NCBI RefSeq assembly: GCF_000422265.1
Contig: NZ_KE383812.1
Location: 481,611 to 545,610 of the forward strand
Direction: 5' to 3'
Origin: Kaistella palustris DSM 21579
Lineage (GTDB): Bacteria; Bacteroidota; Bacteroidia; Flavobacteriales; Weeksellaceae
Length of the DNA stretch: 64,000 nt
Positions 17,146 to 26,393 of the stretch are shown piece after piece (position 1 is the first letter of the stretch; each line of letters begins with the position of its first letter). The translations under genes were made by a program, and so were the position numbers. The notes below the pieces were generated by a model. It was not told where the DNA came from and did not search any database. It was given only the letters and a program-made list of their open reading frames with translations.

Positions 17146-18169
17146 TCATTTTATCTCTGGTGTCGCGCTCGAGGTTGTTGAGCCGCTTCACGATTTCTGT
17201 AAAGTTTCTGAAATGCACATAGTTTCTTCGGTATTCACCCGCATTTATAGCAGGTGAGCCGTAAAGGATATCGTGGTCTTTAGCACTGGAATTCACGCCG
17301 CTCTGTGCCTGAATCTTCACCTGGTTGCCGATTTTGATATGGCCTACAATGCCTGCCTGACCACCGATCTGATTCCAGTCGCCGATTACGGTAGAACCTG
17401 CAATTCCCGCCTGCGCAGCAATTACATTGTTCTCGCCAATTTTTACATTGTGGGCGATCTGTATCAGGTTATCTATTTTGGTACCTTTGCCGATTACAGT
17501 GGAACCGAGAGTACCCCGGTCAATACTGCAGTTGGAACCCACTTCCACATTATCTTCCAGTACCACGTTTCCGAGTTGGGGGATTTTCTGGTAGCCTTCT
17601 TTGGTAAGCTGAAAGCCGAAACCATCAGAACCGATCACTGTGTTTGAATGGATGATGCAGTTGTCGCCAATTACGCAGTAATCGTAAATGCGAACGCCGC
17701 TGTAAAGCACACAGTTTTTACCGATCTTTACATTTTTACCAATATAAACCTGGGGATAAATCTGACTTTCATCACCAACCGTCACCTTTTCAGAAACACA
17801 GGTGAAAGCGCCAACGTACACATTTTCACCAACCTTTGCGGTTTCATGGAATACTGCGCCATCTTCAATGCCGGATTTACGGTCCTGCATCTGCGTATAA
17901 AGGTTCATTAAAACCTGAAATGACAGATAGGCGTCTTCTACCGCAATAATGGTCTTGTCGTAATTGTCTTTGGTAAGTAACTTTTCGGAAACGATGAGAA
18001 CGGAGCATTTTGTGGACTCAATATATCCTGAAAACCGCTCCTGAGACACGAAAGAAAGGTGACCTTCTTCACCGCTTTCTATGGGTAAAACGCCGGTTAT
18101 TGCAGCATTTTCATTGCCGATAATTTTTCCATTAATAAAACTTGCAATCTGCGACGCTGTAAATTCCAT
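17138..18169 (-). CDS. lpxD: UDP-3-O-acylglucosamine N-acyltransferase
   Basis: Third enzyme of lipid A synthesis. The N-terminal domain (MEFTASQIASFINGKIIGN) is the LpxD uridine-binding domain. The hexapeptide beta-helix carries the family block NCSIDRGTLGSTVIGKGTKIDN and the catalytic His in IQIAHNVKIG. The C-terminal helical extension (NYVHFRNFTEIVKRLNNLERD) is the acyl carrier protein contact region. ATG 18169 is preferred to an in-frame TTG at 18178, which falls inside a promoter-like box. At 343 residues it is a normal-length LpxD, in contrast to the shorter paralogue at 13367-14266. Confidence 0.96.
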   Translation of the reverse strand: MEFTASQIASFINGKIIGNENAAITGVLPIESGEEGHLSFVSQERFSGYIESTKCSVLIVSEKLLTKDNYDKTIIAVEDAYLSFQVLMNLYTQMQDRKSGIEDGAVFHETAKVGENVYVGAFTCVSEKVTVGDESQIYPQVYIGKNVKIGKNCVLYSGVRIYDYCVIGDNCIIHSNTVIGSDGFGFQLTKEGYQKIPQLGNVVLEDNVEVGSNCSIDRGTLGSTVIGKGTKIDNLIQIAHNVKIGENNVIAAQAGIAGSTVIGDWNQIGGQAGIVGHIKIGNQVKIQAQSGVNSSAKDHDILYGSPAINAGEYRRNYVHFRNFTEIVKRLNNLERDTRDKMNE

Positions 18170-18175
18170 ATCCCG

Positions 18176-18183
18176 CAAAGATA
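18176..18183 (-). promoter_or_regulatory. Candidate -7 box (TATCTTTG) before lpxD
   Basis: The minus strand reads TATCTTTG ending six bases before the lpxD ATG. As with dusB, the spacing would make the mRNA leaderless or nearly so. A TTTG upstream is only about 9 bases away, so the -33 element is not convincing. Confidence 0.35.
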
Positions 18184-18230
18184 GGAAATTCCCAAATATT
18201 GTCTGTTTATTTGCCTGAAAAAAAAATCTG

Positions 18231-19442
18231 CTAGATTTCCCTGGGGAAAGATAAAATATACTTAGTATTCATCTGGCTGATAAACGAAGACAGTATCTGG
18301 TTCTCGGAATCCTCGAGTCTGAGTGTATCGCCATTTTTTTGCAGCAAGAGTATGGGTTGCACTTCGCGGTTATACGGCAGCAGACTCCGCGAAATTTCTT
18401 CAACAAAATCTGAACCGTTGGAAATATTAAAAACCTCATTCGTTTTCGATATTTTTTGCTGAATAAATACCGGATCAAATGGTTTAGATGAAATAATTGT
18501 CTTGGGTAAATTCCGTTCCATGACGCATTTGCATAAATAGGACAGCATAAAATCATCATTTTTTGTCCAAAATTTCATGGCCTGAATAAAATCATTGTCG
18601 TCGAGTTCTGTAAAACGGCGTACATCTTCGGAAGTTGCGTACTCGAAATGGTTTTTATAAAGAAAATATTTCAGGTTTTCGGAAGCCGGCAGATCTTTGC
18701 CTTCAGCCGAAAGCGTTTTGGCGCGGTGCAGAATTTTAATCAATAGGTGCTCAGCAAGTACGGACGTTTTATGATAATACACCTGCCAGTACATGAACAT
18801 ACGCGCAGTGAGGAAATTTTCTATGGAATAAATTCCTTTGGCATCGATCACAAGTTCATCCCTGCAGACATTCATCATCGAGATAATGCGCTGGGTATTT
18901 ACATTTCCTTCAGCAACACCGGTATAAAAACTGTCTCTTTTCAGATAATCCAGGCGGTCTACGTCGAGTTGCGATGAGATCAACTGGTTGAAAAACTTCC
19001 GGTGGTATTTACCCCGAAACATTTGTATAGCAACCACAAGTTCACCTCCAAATTCTTCGTTCATCTTCTCCATTAGTAATAAGGAGAGTTTCTCGTGGTG
19101 CCAGTCATCCATCAGCATATTTTCCAGGGCGTGGGAAAACGGGCCGTGACCTACATCGTGCAGTAGGATCGCCAGCAGGGCAGATTTTTCTTCTTCCCTG
19201 GATATTTCTACGCCTTTCAGTTTTAAAGTTTCCAGGGCGGTAAACATAAGATGCATAGCCCCGAGCGCGTGATGGAAACGGGTATGCGTGGCGCCGGGAA
19301 AAATAAGATTCAGCAAACCGGTTTGCGAAATCCGCCGGAGCCGCTGGAAATACGGATGTTCTATAACATCGAAAATAATTTCCGATGGTATCTTTATAAA
19401 ACCGTGGACGGGATCGTTGATGATCTTGAGTTTATTGGTCAT
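18231..19442 (-). CDS. HD-domain phosphohydrolase
   Basis: A 403-residue cytoplasmic protein with the metal-binding HD signature: THTRFHHALGAMHL (His57/58 region), LLHDVGHGPFSH with His95-Asp96, and the distal Asp in SSQLDVDRLDYLKRD. The opening IINDPVHGFIKIP is typical of the dGTPase-related HD proteins (COG1078) found beside lpxD in flavobacteria. ATG 19442 was chosen; a GTG at 19490 lies within a TAnnTTTG box. The substrate is not known, and dNTPase-like activity is only a family inference. It is the first gene of the minus-strand lpx block. Confidence 0.9.
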   Translation of the reverse strand: MTNKLKIINDPVHGFIKIPSEIIFDVIEHPYFQRLRRISQTGLLNLIFPGATHTRFHHALGAMHLMFTALETLKLKGVEISREEEKSALLAILLHDVGHGPFSHALENMLMDDWHHEKLSLLLMEKMNEEFGGELVVAIQMFRGKYHRKFFNQLISSQLDVDRLDYLKRDSFYTGVAEGNVNTQRIISMMNVCRDELVIDAKGIYSIENFLTARMFMYWQVYYHKTSVLAEHLLIKILHRAKTLSAEGKDLPASENLKYFLYKNHFEYATSEDVRRFTELDDNDFIQAMKFWTKNDDFMLSYLCKCVMERNLPKTIISSKPFDPVFIQQKISKTNEVFNISNGSDFVEEISRSLLPYNREVQPILLLQKNGDTLRLEDSENQILSSFISQMNTKYILSFPREI

Positions 19443-19489
19443 GTGGGAAAAAACTTTGTTAGAAAATTCAGTTAAACTGAAATTCTGCA

Positions 19490-19497
19490 CAAAATTA
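19490..19497 (-). promoter_or_regulatory. Candidate -7 box (TAATTTTG) of the HD/lpx block
   Basis: The minus strand reads TAATTTTG, matching TAnnTTTG, 47 bases before the ATG at 19442. A TTTTG upstream is only about 12 bases away, so only the -7 element is supported. Confidence 0.35.
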
Positions 19498-19678
19498 ATT
19501 ATAATAAAACAAAACCTTTTTCGCGCAGCGACATTAGGAAAGAAAAAGCGGCTGTATTATTAACTGACAAATGTTTTTTCTGCAATTGCGGCGGCCGTAC
19601 GCGATAACCATAACTCAATTAACTCAAGTTTAACTTTTTACACCGGCTTTTTGGGCAAAATTTAAGAACATTTGGTTG

Positions 19679-19686
19679 TATTTTTG
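19679..19686 (+). promoter_or_regulatory. Candidate -7 box (TATTTTTG) of porX
   Basis: TATTTTTG matches TAnnTTTG, about 60 bases before the porX ATG. A TTTG at 19650-19653 is about 25 bases upstream, slightly longer than the usual spacer. Confidence 0.35.
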
Positions 19687-19745
19687 ATGCCTTAATACAG
19701 GTTCAAAAACATTGAACCTTTTCCTAAAAAAACTGAAACGATTTT

Positions 19746-21287
19746 ATGACAAAACTGATTTGGATAGATGATGAAGTAGATTTACTAAAACCTCATATTG
19801 TATTTTTAGAAAACAAGGGTTACCAGGTTTCCGCGGTGAATAATGTGAATGAAGCGCTGGAAATGATAGAAAAGGAAAATTATGTCCTGGCACTTCTTGA
19901 TGAAAATATGCCGGGAATTTCCGGTCTGGAGGCGATTCCGATGATCAAAAACATCGACTCAGCGATTAAGATCGTAATGGTAACCAAGAATGAAGAGGAA
20001 CAGATCATGGAACAGGCGATCGGGTCGCAGATCGCGGATTATATCCTGAAGCCTGTGAATCCCAATCAGGTTCTGCTTTCCCTGAAGAAAAACCTACAGG
20101 AGGACACACTTGTGGAACAGAAAACGATCCTTGAATATCAGCAGGAATTCCGGAACCTCTCGATGGAGCTTTCCTATCTGCGCACGTACCAGGACTGGGC
20201 GGAGTATTATAAAAAGATCCTGAACTGGGAGATTAAATTCGATAAGGTTTCCGACAATGAATTCATGGATCTGCTGCAGTCTCAGAAAGAGGAAGCCAAC
20301 ATTCGGTTTTCCAAATTTATCGAAAGGAACTATGAGGACTGGCTGAATACGTCCGATAAACCGATGATGAGCCACACGCTCTTCAAGGACAAGATCAAAA
20401 CGGAAGTTGAAAAAGAGAAAGTATTGCTTCTGATGATCGATAACCTGCGCTATGACCAGTGGAAAGTCATCGAACCGCTTTTTACGAAATTCTATAACAA
20501 GACCTCGGAAGATTACTATTTCAGTATTCTGCCAACTGCTACACAATATGCGCGGAACGCTTTTTTTGCAGGTTTACTGCCTTCGGAAATCGAGAAACGC
20601 TTCCCGCAATATTGGTTTAATGATAATGAAGACGGAAATAAAAACGAACACGAACGCGATTTTCTGGAGGATCAGATGAAACGCTTGGGCCTTTCCGCGA
20701 AAAGCATGAAATACCTGAAGATCCTGAACTCCGATTTTGAAAGAAAAATTCTCGACGATTTCAACCAGCATAAAAACAATGATCTGCTCGTTATCGTCTA
20801 TAATTTTATCGATATCCTGTCCCACGCCAAAACCGACAATCACATTGTAAACCAACTGATCCGTGACGACAAGACTTTCCGGTCGCTCACTTACAACTGG
20901 TTCGAGAATTCTTCTTTGCTGAAGATCATCAAGCAGGCAGCGGAAAGTGGATTCAAACTTGTCATCACTACCGATCACGGAACGATTTATGTGAAGAAAC
21001 CCAGCAAGGTTGTGGGCGACCGCGAAACTTCTACCAACATCCGGTATAAAACCGGCAGAAGTTTAACTTACGAAAACAGTGATGTTTGGGCAATTTCCAA
21101 TCCCGAAAAACTATTTCTGCCCAAAGGCAATTTAAGTTCTAAATATATTTTTGCCAAAAATAATATATTCCTGGCGTACCCGAAAAATTACAATCACTTT
21201 GTGAATTATTATAAGGAAACCTACCAGCACGGTGGAATTTCCCTGGAAGAGGTTATTATTCCGATCAGCATTTTAGAACCCAAATAG
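19746..21287 (+). CDS. porX: T9SS response regulator PorX (receiver plus PglZ domain)
   Basis: A 513-residue cytoplasmic regulator. Residues 1 to about 120 are a CheY-like receiver with the acidic pair in WIDDE, phosphorylatable Asp52 (LLDENMPG) and Lys in YILKPVNP. After a coiled linker, the C-terminal half is a PglZ/alkaline-phosphatase-superfamily domain with metal-ligand segments LMIDNLRYDQW, ILPTATQYARN and TTDHGT. PorX of Porphyromonas and Flavobacterium works with the kinase PorY and sigma factor SigP to control type IX secretion, and its PglZ domain cleaves oligonucleotides. This gene supports a working T9SS in this genome, in line with the three T9SS cargo proteins in the window. Confidence 0.95.
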   Translation: MTKLIWIDDEVDLLKPHIVFLENKGYQVSAVNNVNEALEMIEKENYVLALLDENMPGISGLEAIPMIKNIDSAIKIVMVTKNEEEQIMEQAIGSQIADYILKPVNPNQVLLSLKKNLQEDTLVEQKTILEYQQEFRNLSMELSYLRTYQDWAEYYKKILNWEIKFDKVSDNEFMDLLQSQKEEANIRFSKFIERNYEDWLNTSDKPMMSHTLFKDKIKTEVEKEKVLLLMIDNLRYDQWKVIEPLFTKFYNKTSEDYYFSILPTATQYARNAFFAGLLPSEIEKRFPQYWFNDNEDGNKNEHERDFLEDQMKRLGLSAKSMKYLKILNSDFERKILDDFNQHKNNDLLVIVYNFIDILSHAKTDNHIVNQLIRDDKTFRSLTYNWFENSSLLKIIKQAAESGFKLVITTDHGTIYVKKPSKVVGDRETSTNIRYKTGRSLTYENSDVWAISNPEKLFLPKGNLSSKYIFAKNNIFLAYPKNYNHFVNYYKETYQHGGISLEEVIIPISILEPK

Positions 21288-21323
21288 TTTTTTTTCATAG
21301 TTTATTTGATTTGGGCTCTGTTG

Positions 21324-21357
21324 GGCGGGAAAGATCTAAGATTTTTCCCGCCTTTTT
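21324..21357 (+). terminator. Terminator after porX
   Basis: GGCGGGAAA (21324-21332) pairs perfectly with TTTCCCGCC (21344-21352), followed by five T. It lies 37 bases after the porX stop. Confidence 0.8.
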
Positions 21358-21431
21358 ATGATTAAAAATTTCGTACCCCACCCCAGTCTTGGAAATCACC
21401 GCTCGAATTGGTATTTTTGAAAAAACTTTCC

Positions 21432-22193
21432 ATGAAGATCATTTCTTATAACGTCAACGGCATCCGCGCAGCTTTTACTAAAGATTTTGTGGGCTGGCTG
21501 CAGGTAGCGAATCCCGATATAATCTGCATTCAGGAAAGCAAAGCCGGCACAGATCAGATCGATATCGCAAGTTTTGAACGGATCGGCTATCACAGCTTCT
21601 GGCATTCGGCCCAGCGCAAAGGATATTCAGGCGTGGGAATCGCATCCAAAGTTCAGCCGAACTATGTAGAATATGGTTGCGGAATCGAGCATTACGACAG
21701 CGAAGGGCGAATTATGCGCGCCGATTTTGATGATTTTTCAGTAATCTCGGTCTACGTTCCGTCGGCTTCCAACATTTTGCGGCTGGAATATAAAATGGCT
21801 TTCTGCTATGATTTTCTGGACTACATTAAAAACTTAAAGAAAACCATACCCAACCTTATTATTTCCGGCGACTTCAATATTTGCCACCAGGAAATTGACA
21901 TTCACAATCCTGTGGGTTTAAAAAACACTTCAGGTTTTCTGCCGATGGAAAGGGAATGGCTTACCAAATTTATAGAGGAATGCGGCCTTATCGACAGTTT
22001 CCGGCACTTCAATGATCAGCCGGATTACTATTCCTGGTGGAGTTACCGCCAAAATTCCCGCGAGCGCAACAAAGGCTGGAGGCTGGACTATAATTTTGTT
22101 TCCACTGAGTTACAGGAAAAATTGCATCGCGCTGTAATTTTAAAGGAGGTTTTTCATTCCGACCACTGCCCGGTACTTGTTGAACTGAAATAA
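21432..22193 (+). CDS. xth: Exodeoxyribonuclease III
   Basis: A 253-residue AP endonuclease/3'-5' exonuclease of the ExoIII family acting in base excision repair. The motifs are complete: YNVNGIRA at the start, metal-binding Glu35 in CIQESK, SGDFNICHQEID for the catalytic Asp and Asn, and the terminal SDHCPV with the catalytic His. ATG 21432 (MKIISYNVNGIR) is the family start; an in-frame GTG-type start at 21408 would add eight residues with no match. It stands alone between the porX terminator and the next cluster. Confidence 0.95.
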   Translation: MKIISYNVNGIRAAFTKDFVGWLQVANPDIICIQESKAGTDQIDIASFERIGYHSFWHSAQRKGYSGVGIASKVQPNYVEYGCGIEHYDSEGRIMRADFDDFSVISVYVPSASNILRLEYKMAFCYDFLDYIKNLKKTIPNLIISGDFNICHQEIDIHNPVGLKNTSGFLPMEREWLTKFIEECGLIDSFRHFNDQPDYYSWWSYRQNSRERNKGWRLDYNFVSTELQEKLHRAVILKEVFHSDHCPVLVELK

Positions 22194-22530
22194 ATTCCGG
22201 GTTTCATTTTTTTAAACCTTTATCAAATTCCTATCATCGTACTGAATTTACTGATGTAAAAAAGACATTCTCTTCCTTTCACATACTATTCCGCATTCAT
22301 AACCAAATTTATTGTTATGCATCCAATTGCAGTGGCACATAATTTGGTTCGTATTTTTTACCTGGATAAAGCTCTGTTTTCCCCTGCAACAGAGTAAGCC
22401 GGGAACCTTTCAGATTTTTACCGTTTACAGGATTTACCTGCTCTTTTTTTCTACATTTCCAGCCGCTGGTTAGGTGGAGAACAAGAAAAGTCTGAATATA
22501 TAGTACGCAACAACATTAAAAATAAACGAT
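22194..22530 (+). other. Intergenic region upstream of the glycosyltransferase/glf cluster
   Basis: No gene is seen in these 337 bases. A 7-bp hairpin (CTCTGTT 22372-22378, AACAGAG 22388-22394) is present without a T-run. A short CAGG/CCTG stem followed by CTCTTTTTTTC lies near 22430-22455 and could be a weak terminator or part of a leader. No TAnnTTTG box was found close to the first gene. The leader before the ATG is A-rich. Confidence 0.4.
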
Positions 22531-23619
22531 ATGGAAGCTAACATTAAAAACCGAAAATCATATTCTTTCGATATGATTGTTTTTTGCCACCTGCGCTGGG
22601 ACTATGTTTATCAGCGGCCACAACATCTCCTCAGCCGGCTTGCAAAGGATTACCGGATCCTGGTAGTTGAAGAACCGGTTGCACACACGCCTCATTCCAA
22701 AGGCTCATTTAACCTTCGGGAAGTGGAACCGAATGTTCATGTATGTCAACCCGCAATTGATGATATTGAGAATTTAGGACCCTACCTCAAAAAGCACCTT
22801 CACAACACGCAGTTCACCGTTGGCTGGTTTTATTCCGCCGCCTTTGTTTCGGTTTTGGAAACGCTTGAGTTCGAAACTGTAGTTTACGACTGTATGGATG
22901 AACTTTCTCTTTTTAAAGGCGCCTCAGCCAAACTGATCGAGCAGGAAAATACGCTGCTGGCCGCGGCGGACACCGTATATACCGGCGGTAAATCACTGTA
23001 TGAATCAAAAAAACTGAAGCACCACAATGTGCACTGTTTCCCAAGTTCAGTGGATGTCGGCCACTTTTCCGGTGAATCGAAGACCGGGCAGGAAAAGCCG
23101 GCAGATCTGAGAAATATCGCACAACCTATCGTCGGTTATTACGGCGTGATCGATGAGCGCATTGATCTGGAACTCTTGCGCAAAACAGCAGAAAAAGCAC
23201 CCGACTACTCTTTCGTGATGATCGGTCCTGTTTGCAAGATCGAGGAATCAGACCTTCCGCGCGCGGCAAACATTCATTATCTGGGCATGAAATCATATGA
23301 TGAGTTACCGCAGTATCTGCAACATTTTGATATCGCGATGATGCCTTTCGCACTGAACGATTCCACTAAATTTATCAGCCCCACTAAAACGTTGGAATAC
23401 ATGTCGGCCTACAAACCGATCATCTCCACACGAATCCGAGATGTAGAAAGGGATTACAGCCACTGCATTTCGCTTATTGATGATGAAAATGACTTCTGTC
23501 GTGCGTTGCAAAACAACACCGCCGAAAAAGTGGCTGCTTACGACGAGATCCTGGAAAAGACTTCCTGGGATGCAACTGCTGAAAAAATGAGTACCATAAT
23601 TAAAGGAGTGTTGGCATGA
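22531..23619 (+). CDS. Glycosyltransferase, GT-B fold
   Basis: A 362-residue cytoplasmic protein. The N-terminal half opens with FDMIVFCHLRWDYVYQRPQHLLSRLA, a segment found in a group of family 1/4-like glycosyltransferases that often sit beside UDP-galactopyranose mutase genes. The C-terminal Rossmann half shows IVGYYGVIDERIDLELL, VMIGPV, IHYLGMKSYDELPQYL and the nucleotide-sugar segment FISPTKTLEYMSAYKPIIST. No signal peptide or membrane helix is visible. The stop overlaps the glf start by four bases (ATGA), so a galactofuranosyl donor is plausible; this is inferred from context. Confidence 0.85.
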   Translation: MEANIKNRKSYSFDMIVFCHLRWDYVYQRPQHLLSRLAKDYRILVVEEPVAHTPHSKGSFNLREVEPNVHVCQPAIDDIENLGPYLKKHLHNTQFTVGWFYSAAFVSVLETLEFETVVYDCMDELSLFKGASAKLIEQENTLLAAADTVYTGGKSLYESKKLKHHNVHCFPSSVDVGHFSGESKTGQEKPADLRNIAQPIVGYYGVIDERIDLELLRKTAEKAPDYSFVMIGPVCKIEESDLPRAANIHYLGMKSYDELPQYLQHFDIAMMPFALNDSTKFISPTKTLEYMSAYKPIISTRIRDVERDYSHCISLIDDENDFCRALQNNTAEKVAAYDEILEKTSWDATAEKMSTIIKGVLA

Positions 23620-24761
23620 AAAGTATTGATATTCTAATAATCGGTGCCGGCATTTCCGGTGCCACTTTAGCAGAACGTTACGCTTCGCTTGGGAAGAAGG
23701 TATTAGTCCTGGAAAAACGTGACCATATCGCAGGAAACTGCTACGATTTTATTAATGAAAACGGCATCCTGGTTTCCAAATACGGCGCGCATCTTTTCCA
23801 TACCAATGACGAGGATGTCTGGGAATATGTAAACCGCTTTGGCTCCTGGTATCCCTGGGAGCACAAAGTGGTGGCCCGGGTTGATGACAAAACGGTTTCC
23901 ATTCCGGTGAACATTACCACTGTAAATACTTTATTTGATGAAAATATCTCTACTGAAGAGGAGATGAAAAACTGGCTCGACAAAAACCGCGTGGTTTATG
24001 AGCCTGCAAAAAACGGTGAGGAAGCGGTACTGAACCGCGTGGGACCCGTACTTTATGAAAAGATGTTTAAACACTACACAAAAAAACAGTGGGACAAATA
24101 TCCGGCGGAACTTCATGCCTCAGTTTTAGAAAGAATTCCGGTGCGTACGAATTATGATGACCGTTATTTCTCCGATAAACACCAGGCTTTGCCAAAAGGC
24201 GGCTACACGAAGATCTTCGAAAAAATGTTGGATCACCCAAATATAACAGTTCTTCTCAATACCGACTACTTCGACGTTAAAGATCAGTATTCCGGTTACG
24301 AAAAGCTTTTTTATACAGGTCCGGTCGACCGTTTCTTCGAATTTAAAGAACAACTCACTGAAAAACTGGAATACCGCTCCATTAATTTCATTACTGAACA
24401 TCTGGATCAGGAATATTATCAGGAAAACAGTGTGGTAAATTATCCTGGCCAAGAAGTGGATTTTACCAGAATCGTCGAATACAAACATTTTGGTGATCAG
24501 AAATCGGATAAAACGACCATCGTTAAGGAATTTACCGTTGACCAGGGCGAACCTTATTACCCTGTTCCAAACGAAAAAAATCAACTCATCTACGAAAAAT
24601 ACAAAGAAAAAGCCGATGCTTTGAAAGACGTATATTTCGTAGGCCGCTTAGCAAACTATAAATATTTTAATATGGATCAGGCCTTTAAAAATGCTCTGGA
24701 TCTGTTCGCAGAGCTTGAAGCTGAAAATTTACAGGAATATGAGACCGCAAAAGTTATTTAA
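23616..24761 (+). CDS. glf: UDP-galactopyranose mutase
   Basis: A flavoenzyme interconverting UDP-galactopyranose and UDP-galactofuranose. The FAD Rossmann motif is at the N-terminus (IIGAGISGATLAERYA, then VLVLEKRDHIAGNCYD), and YGAHLFHTNDEDVWEYV is a strong family block. Further blocks are YTKKQWDKYPAELHASVLERIPVRTN, the VDFTRIVEYKHF segment, PYYPVPNEKNQ and the C-terminal FVGRLANYKYFNMDQAF. The length of 381 residues is normal. It provides the galactofuranose donor for the adjacent glycosyltransferase. The next gene begins inside its 3' end with a 23-base overlap. Confidence 0.96.
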   Translation: MKSIDILIIGAGISGATLAERYASLGKKVLVLEKRDHIAGNCYDFINENGILVSKYGAHLFHTNDEDVWEYVNRFGSWYPWEHKVVARVDDKTVSIPVNITTVNTLFDENISTEEEMKNWLDKNRVVYEPAKNGEEAVLNRVGPVLYEKMFKHYTKKQWDKYPAELHASVLERIPVRTNYDDRYFSDKHQALPKGGYTKIFEKMLDHPNITVLLNTDYFDVKDQYSGYEKLFYTGPVDRFFEFKEQLTEKLEYRSINFITEHLDQEYYQENSVVNYPGQEVDFTRIVEYKHFGDQKSDKTTIVKEFTVDQGEPYYPVPNEKNQLIYEKYKEKADALKDVYFVGRLANYKYFNMDQAFKNALDLFAELEAENLQEYETAKVI

Positions 24762-25860
24762 AAGTTTCTTTATGGGCGGTTTCGAATGTGCCGATCACAT
24801 CAACCGCCATGGCGACAGAGTAAACCTATTGCAGGAAACCCAACATGACATCCGTGTAGCAGAAGATTACAGACTGCTCTCAAATCTGGGAATCAGAACT
24901 GTGCGCGAGGGAATCTGCTGGAGCGAGGTGGAGAAGCAACCCGGCGAATATAATTTCCTGGAAGTTTTGAACCGTATGAATGTAGCGCGGGAATTTGGTA
25001 TACAGCAGATCTGGGATCTGATCCACTTCGGTTACCCGGATGGTCTTTTTCCTACACATCCACATTTTGGCCGCCGCTTCGAAGGACTTTGCCGTGCACT
25101 TGCGAGATTTTATAAAAAACATTTTGCAGAGCCGCTTCTAGTCGTGCCGGTGAATGAGATCAGTTTTCTTTCCTGGCATTCGGGCGAGAACCGGGGAACC
25201 GTTCCCTTTGCTTCACACAATGGCTGGGACATTAAATATCATTTATGCAAAGCCGCCTTGCAGGGAATACGTGTCTTAAAGGAAGAACTGCCGGACTGTA
25301 AAATCGTTTTGGTAGAACCGCTCATACGCATCCACGCCTGCGAGGAAAACGAAGAAGTGCATCACCGCAACGAATATCAGTTTGAAGCAATGGATATTAT
25401 TGCGGGAAGAATGTGCCCGGAACTTGGTGGCGATGAAAGCTATCTGGAAATTCTGGGATTTAATTATTACTGGAACTGCCAGTGGCGTGGGGAAGCCGAA
25501 AGTCTGGAATGGCCTGATCACCGCCGCGAACGTGTCCCGCTGCATCAACTTATTCTGGATGCTTATCATCGGTACAAAAAACCTGTCTTCCTTTCAGAAA
25601 CGGGGCATTTCGGTGATGGGCGCGTGGACTGGTTAGAGGAAATTACTGAAGAGTGTTTCCTGGCGAAAGAAGCCGGTGCAGATTTTCACGGAATTTGCAT
25701 TTATCCGGTCACGGACCGCCCGGATTGGGATGATCTGACGTCTTATCCGAAATGCGGCCTATTTGATCTGGATGAAAATAAAAACCGGATTGCCGAGATT
25801 CCTTACATACAGTCACTCATCAATCAGCAGGAACGCCTGAATGTTTTGCACGAATTTTAA
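24739..25860 (+). CDS. Clan GH-A glycoside hydrolase-like protein
   Basis: A 373-residue protein starting at ATG 24739, overlapping glf; the frame upstream lies wholly within glf. It has the TIM-barrel look of GH1/GH39-related enzymes: GIRTVREGICWSEVEKQPGEYNF, then QIWDLIHFGYPDGLF, the acid/base candidate Glu140 in VPVNEISF, GFNYYWNCQWRG, and the nucleophile candidate Glu287 in LSETGHFG. Both catalytic Glu positions are kept, so activity is plausible. There is no signal peptide, so it would act in the cytoplasm, which is unusual next to a glycan-building set. It may hydrolyse or transglycosylate a product of the neighbouring transferase. Confidence 0.8.
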   Translation: MRPQKLFKSFFMGGFECADHINRHGDRVNLLQETQHDIRVAEDYRLLSNLGIRTVREGICWSEVEKQPGEYNFLEVLNRMNVAREFGIQQIWDLIHFGYPDGLFPTHPHFGRRFEGLCRALARFYKKHFAEPLLVVPVNEISFLSWHSGENRGTVPFASHNGWDIKYHLCKAALQGIRVLKEELPDCKIVLVEPLIRIHACEENEEVHHRNEYQFEAMDIIAGRMCPELGGDESYLEILGFNYYWNCQWRGEAESLEWPDHRRERVPLHQLILDAYHRYKKPVFLSETGHFGDGRVDWLEEITEECFLAKEAGADFHGICIYPVTDRPDWDDLTSYPKCGLFDLDENKNRIAEIPYIQSLINQQERLNVLHEF

Positions 25861-25887
25861 GTAAAAACAACACTAAAAATAAACACT

Positions 25888-26355
25888 ATGGAAAATACAA
25901 CTAAAAAGGTCGGAATTACTTTCAGCTGTTTCGACCTTCTTCATGCCGGTCATATCCGCATGCTTGCGGAAGCGAAAACCCAGTGCGATTATCTGATCGT
26001 GGGACTTCAGACGGATCCTACAATCGACAGACCGGAAAAAAACAAACCTACACAAACTGTTGTCGAACGGTATATTCAGTTGAAAGGCTGCAAATATGTC
26101 GATGAGATCATTCCGTATGCCACCGAAAAAGATCTGGAAGACATACTGAAGCTGTACAAAATAGATGTGCGGATTATAGGTGTAGAATATAAAGACAAAG
26201 ACTTTACGGGAAAAGACTTTTGCGAAAAACAAAACATTAAATTGTATTATAACGAGCGGCACCACCGTTTCTCGAGTACCAATCTGCGCAAAGAAGTTTA
26301 CCAGCGCGAAAGCCAGAAACTGAAGAAAGTTTCCGATAAAGTTGTAGGTATTTAA
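25888..26355 (+). CDS. Cytidylyltransferase-like nucleotidyltransferase
   Basis: A 155-residue protein of the nucleotidyltransferase superfamily that includes glycerol-3-phosphate cytidylyltransferase. The HxGH motif is present as FDLLHAGHIRMLAEAK, and the second motif is HHRFSSTNLRKEV in place of the usual RTxGISTT. VVERYIQLKGCKYVDEII matches the TagD/RfaE-type core. It would activate a small phosphorylated alcohol or sugar phosphate with CTP or ATP; the substrate cannot be told. It follows the glycosidase-like gene by 27 bases and shares an A-rich leader style with the first gene of the cluster. Confidence 0.85.
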   Translation: MENTTKKVGITFSCFDLLHAGHIRMLAEAKTQCDYLIVGLQTDPTIDRPEKNKPTQTVVERYIQLKGCKYVDEIIPYATEKDLEDILKLYKIDVRIIGVEYKDKDFTGKDFCEKQNIKLYYNERHHRFSSTNLRKEVYQRESQKLKKVSDKVVGI

Positions 26356-26393
26356 GCAGTTTCAATTATCAGTATTCAATCTAATATGGCAAT

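Noticed and set aside
22321..22500. Possible riboswitch or tRNA-like element upstream of the glycosyltransferase cluster
   Set aside because: A GGTTCG and one short hairpin are present, but no cloverleaf, conserved riboswitch core or strong terminator could be drawn.
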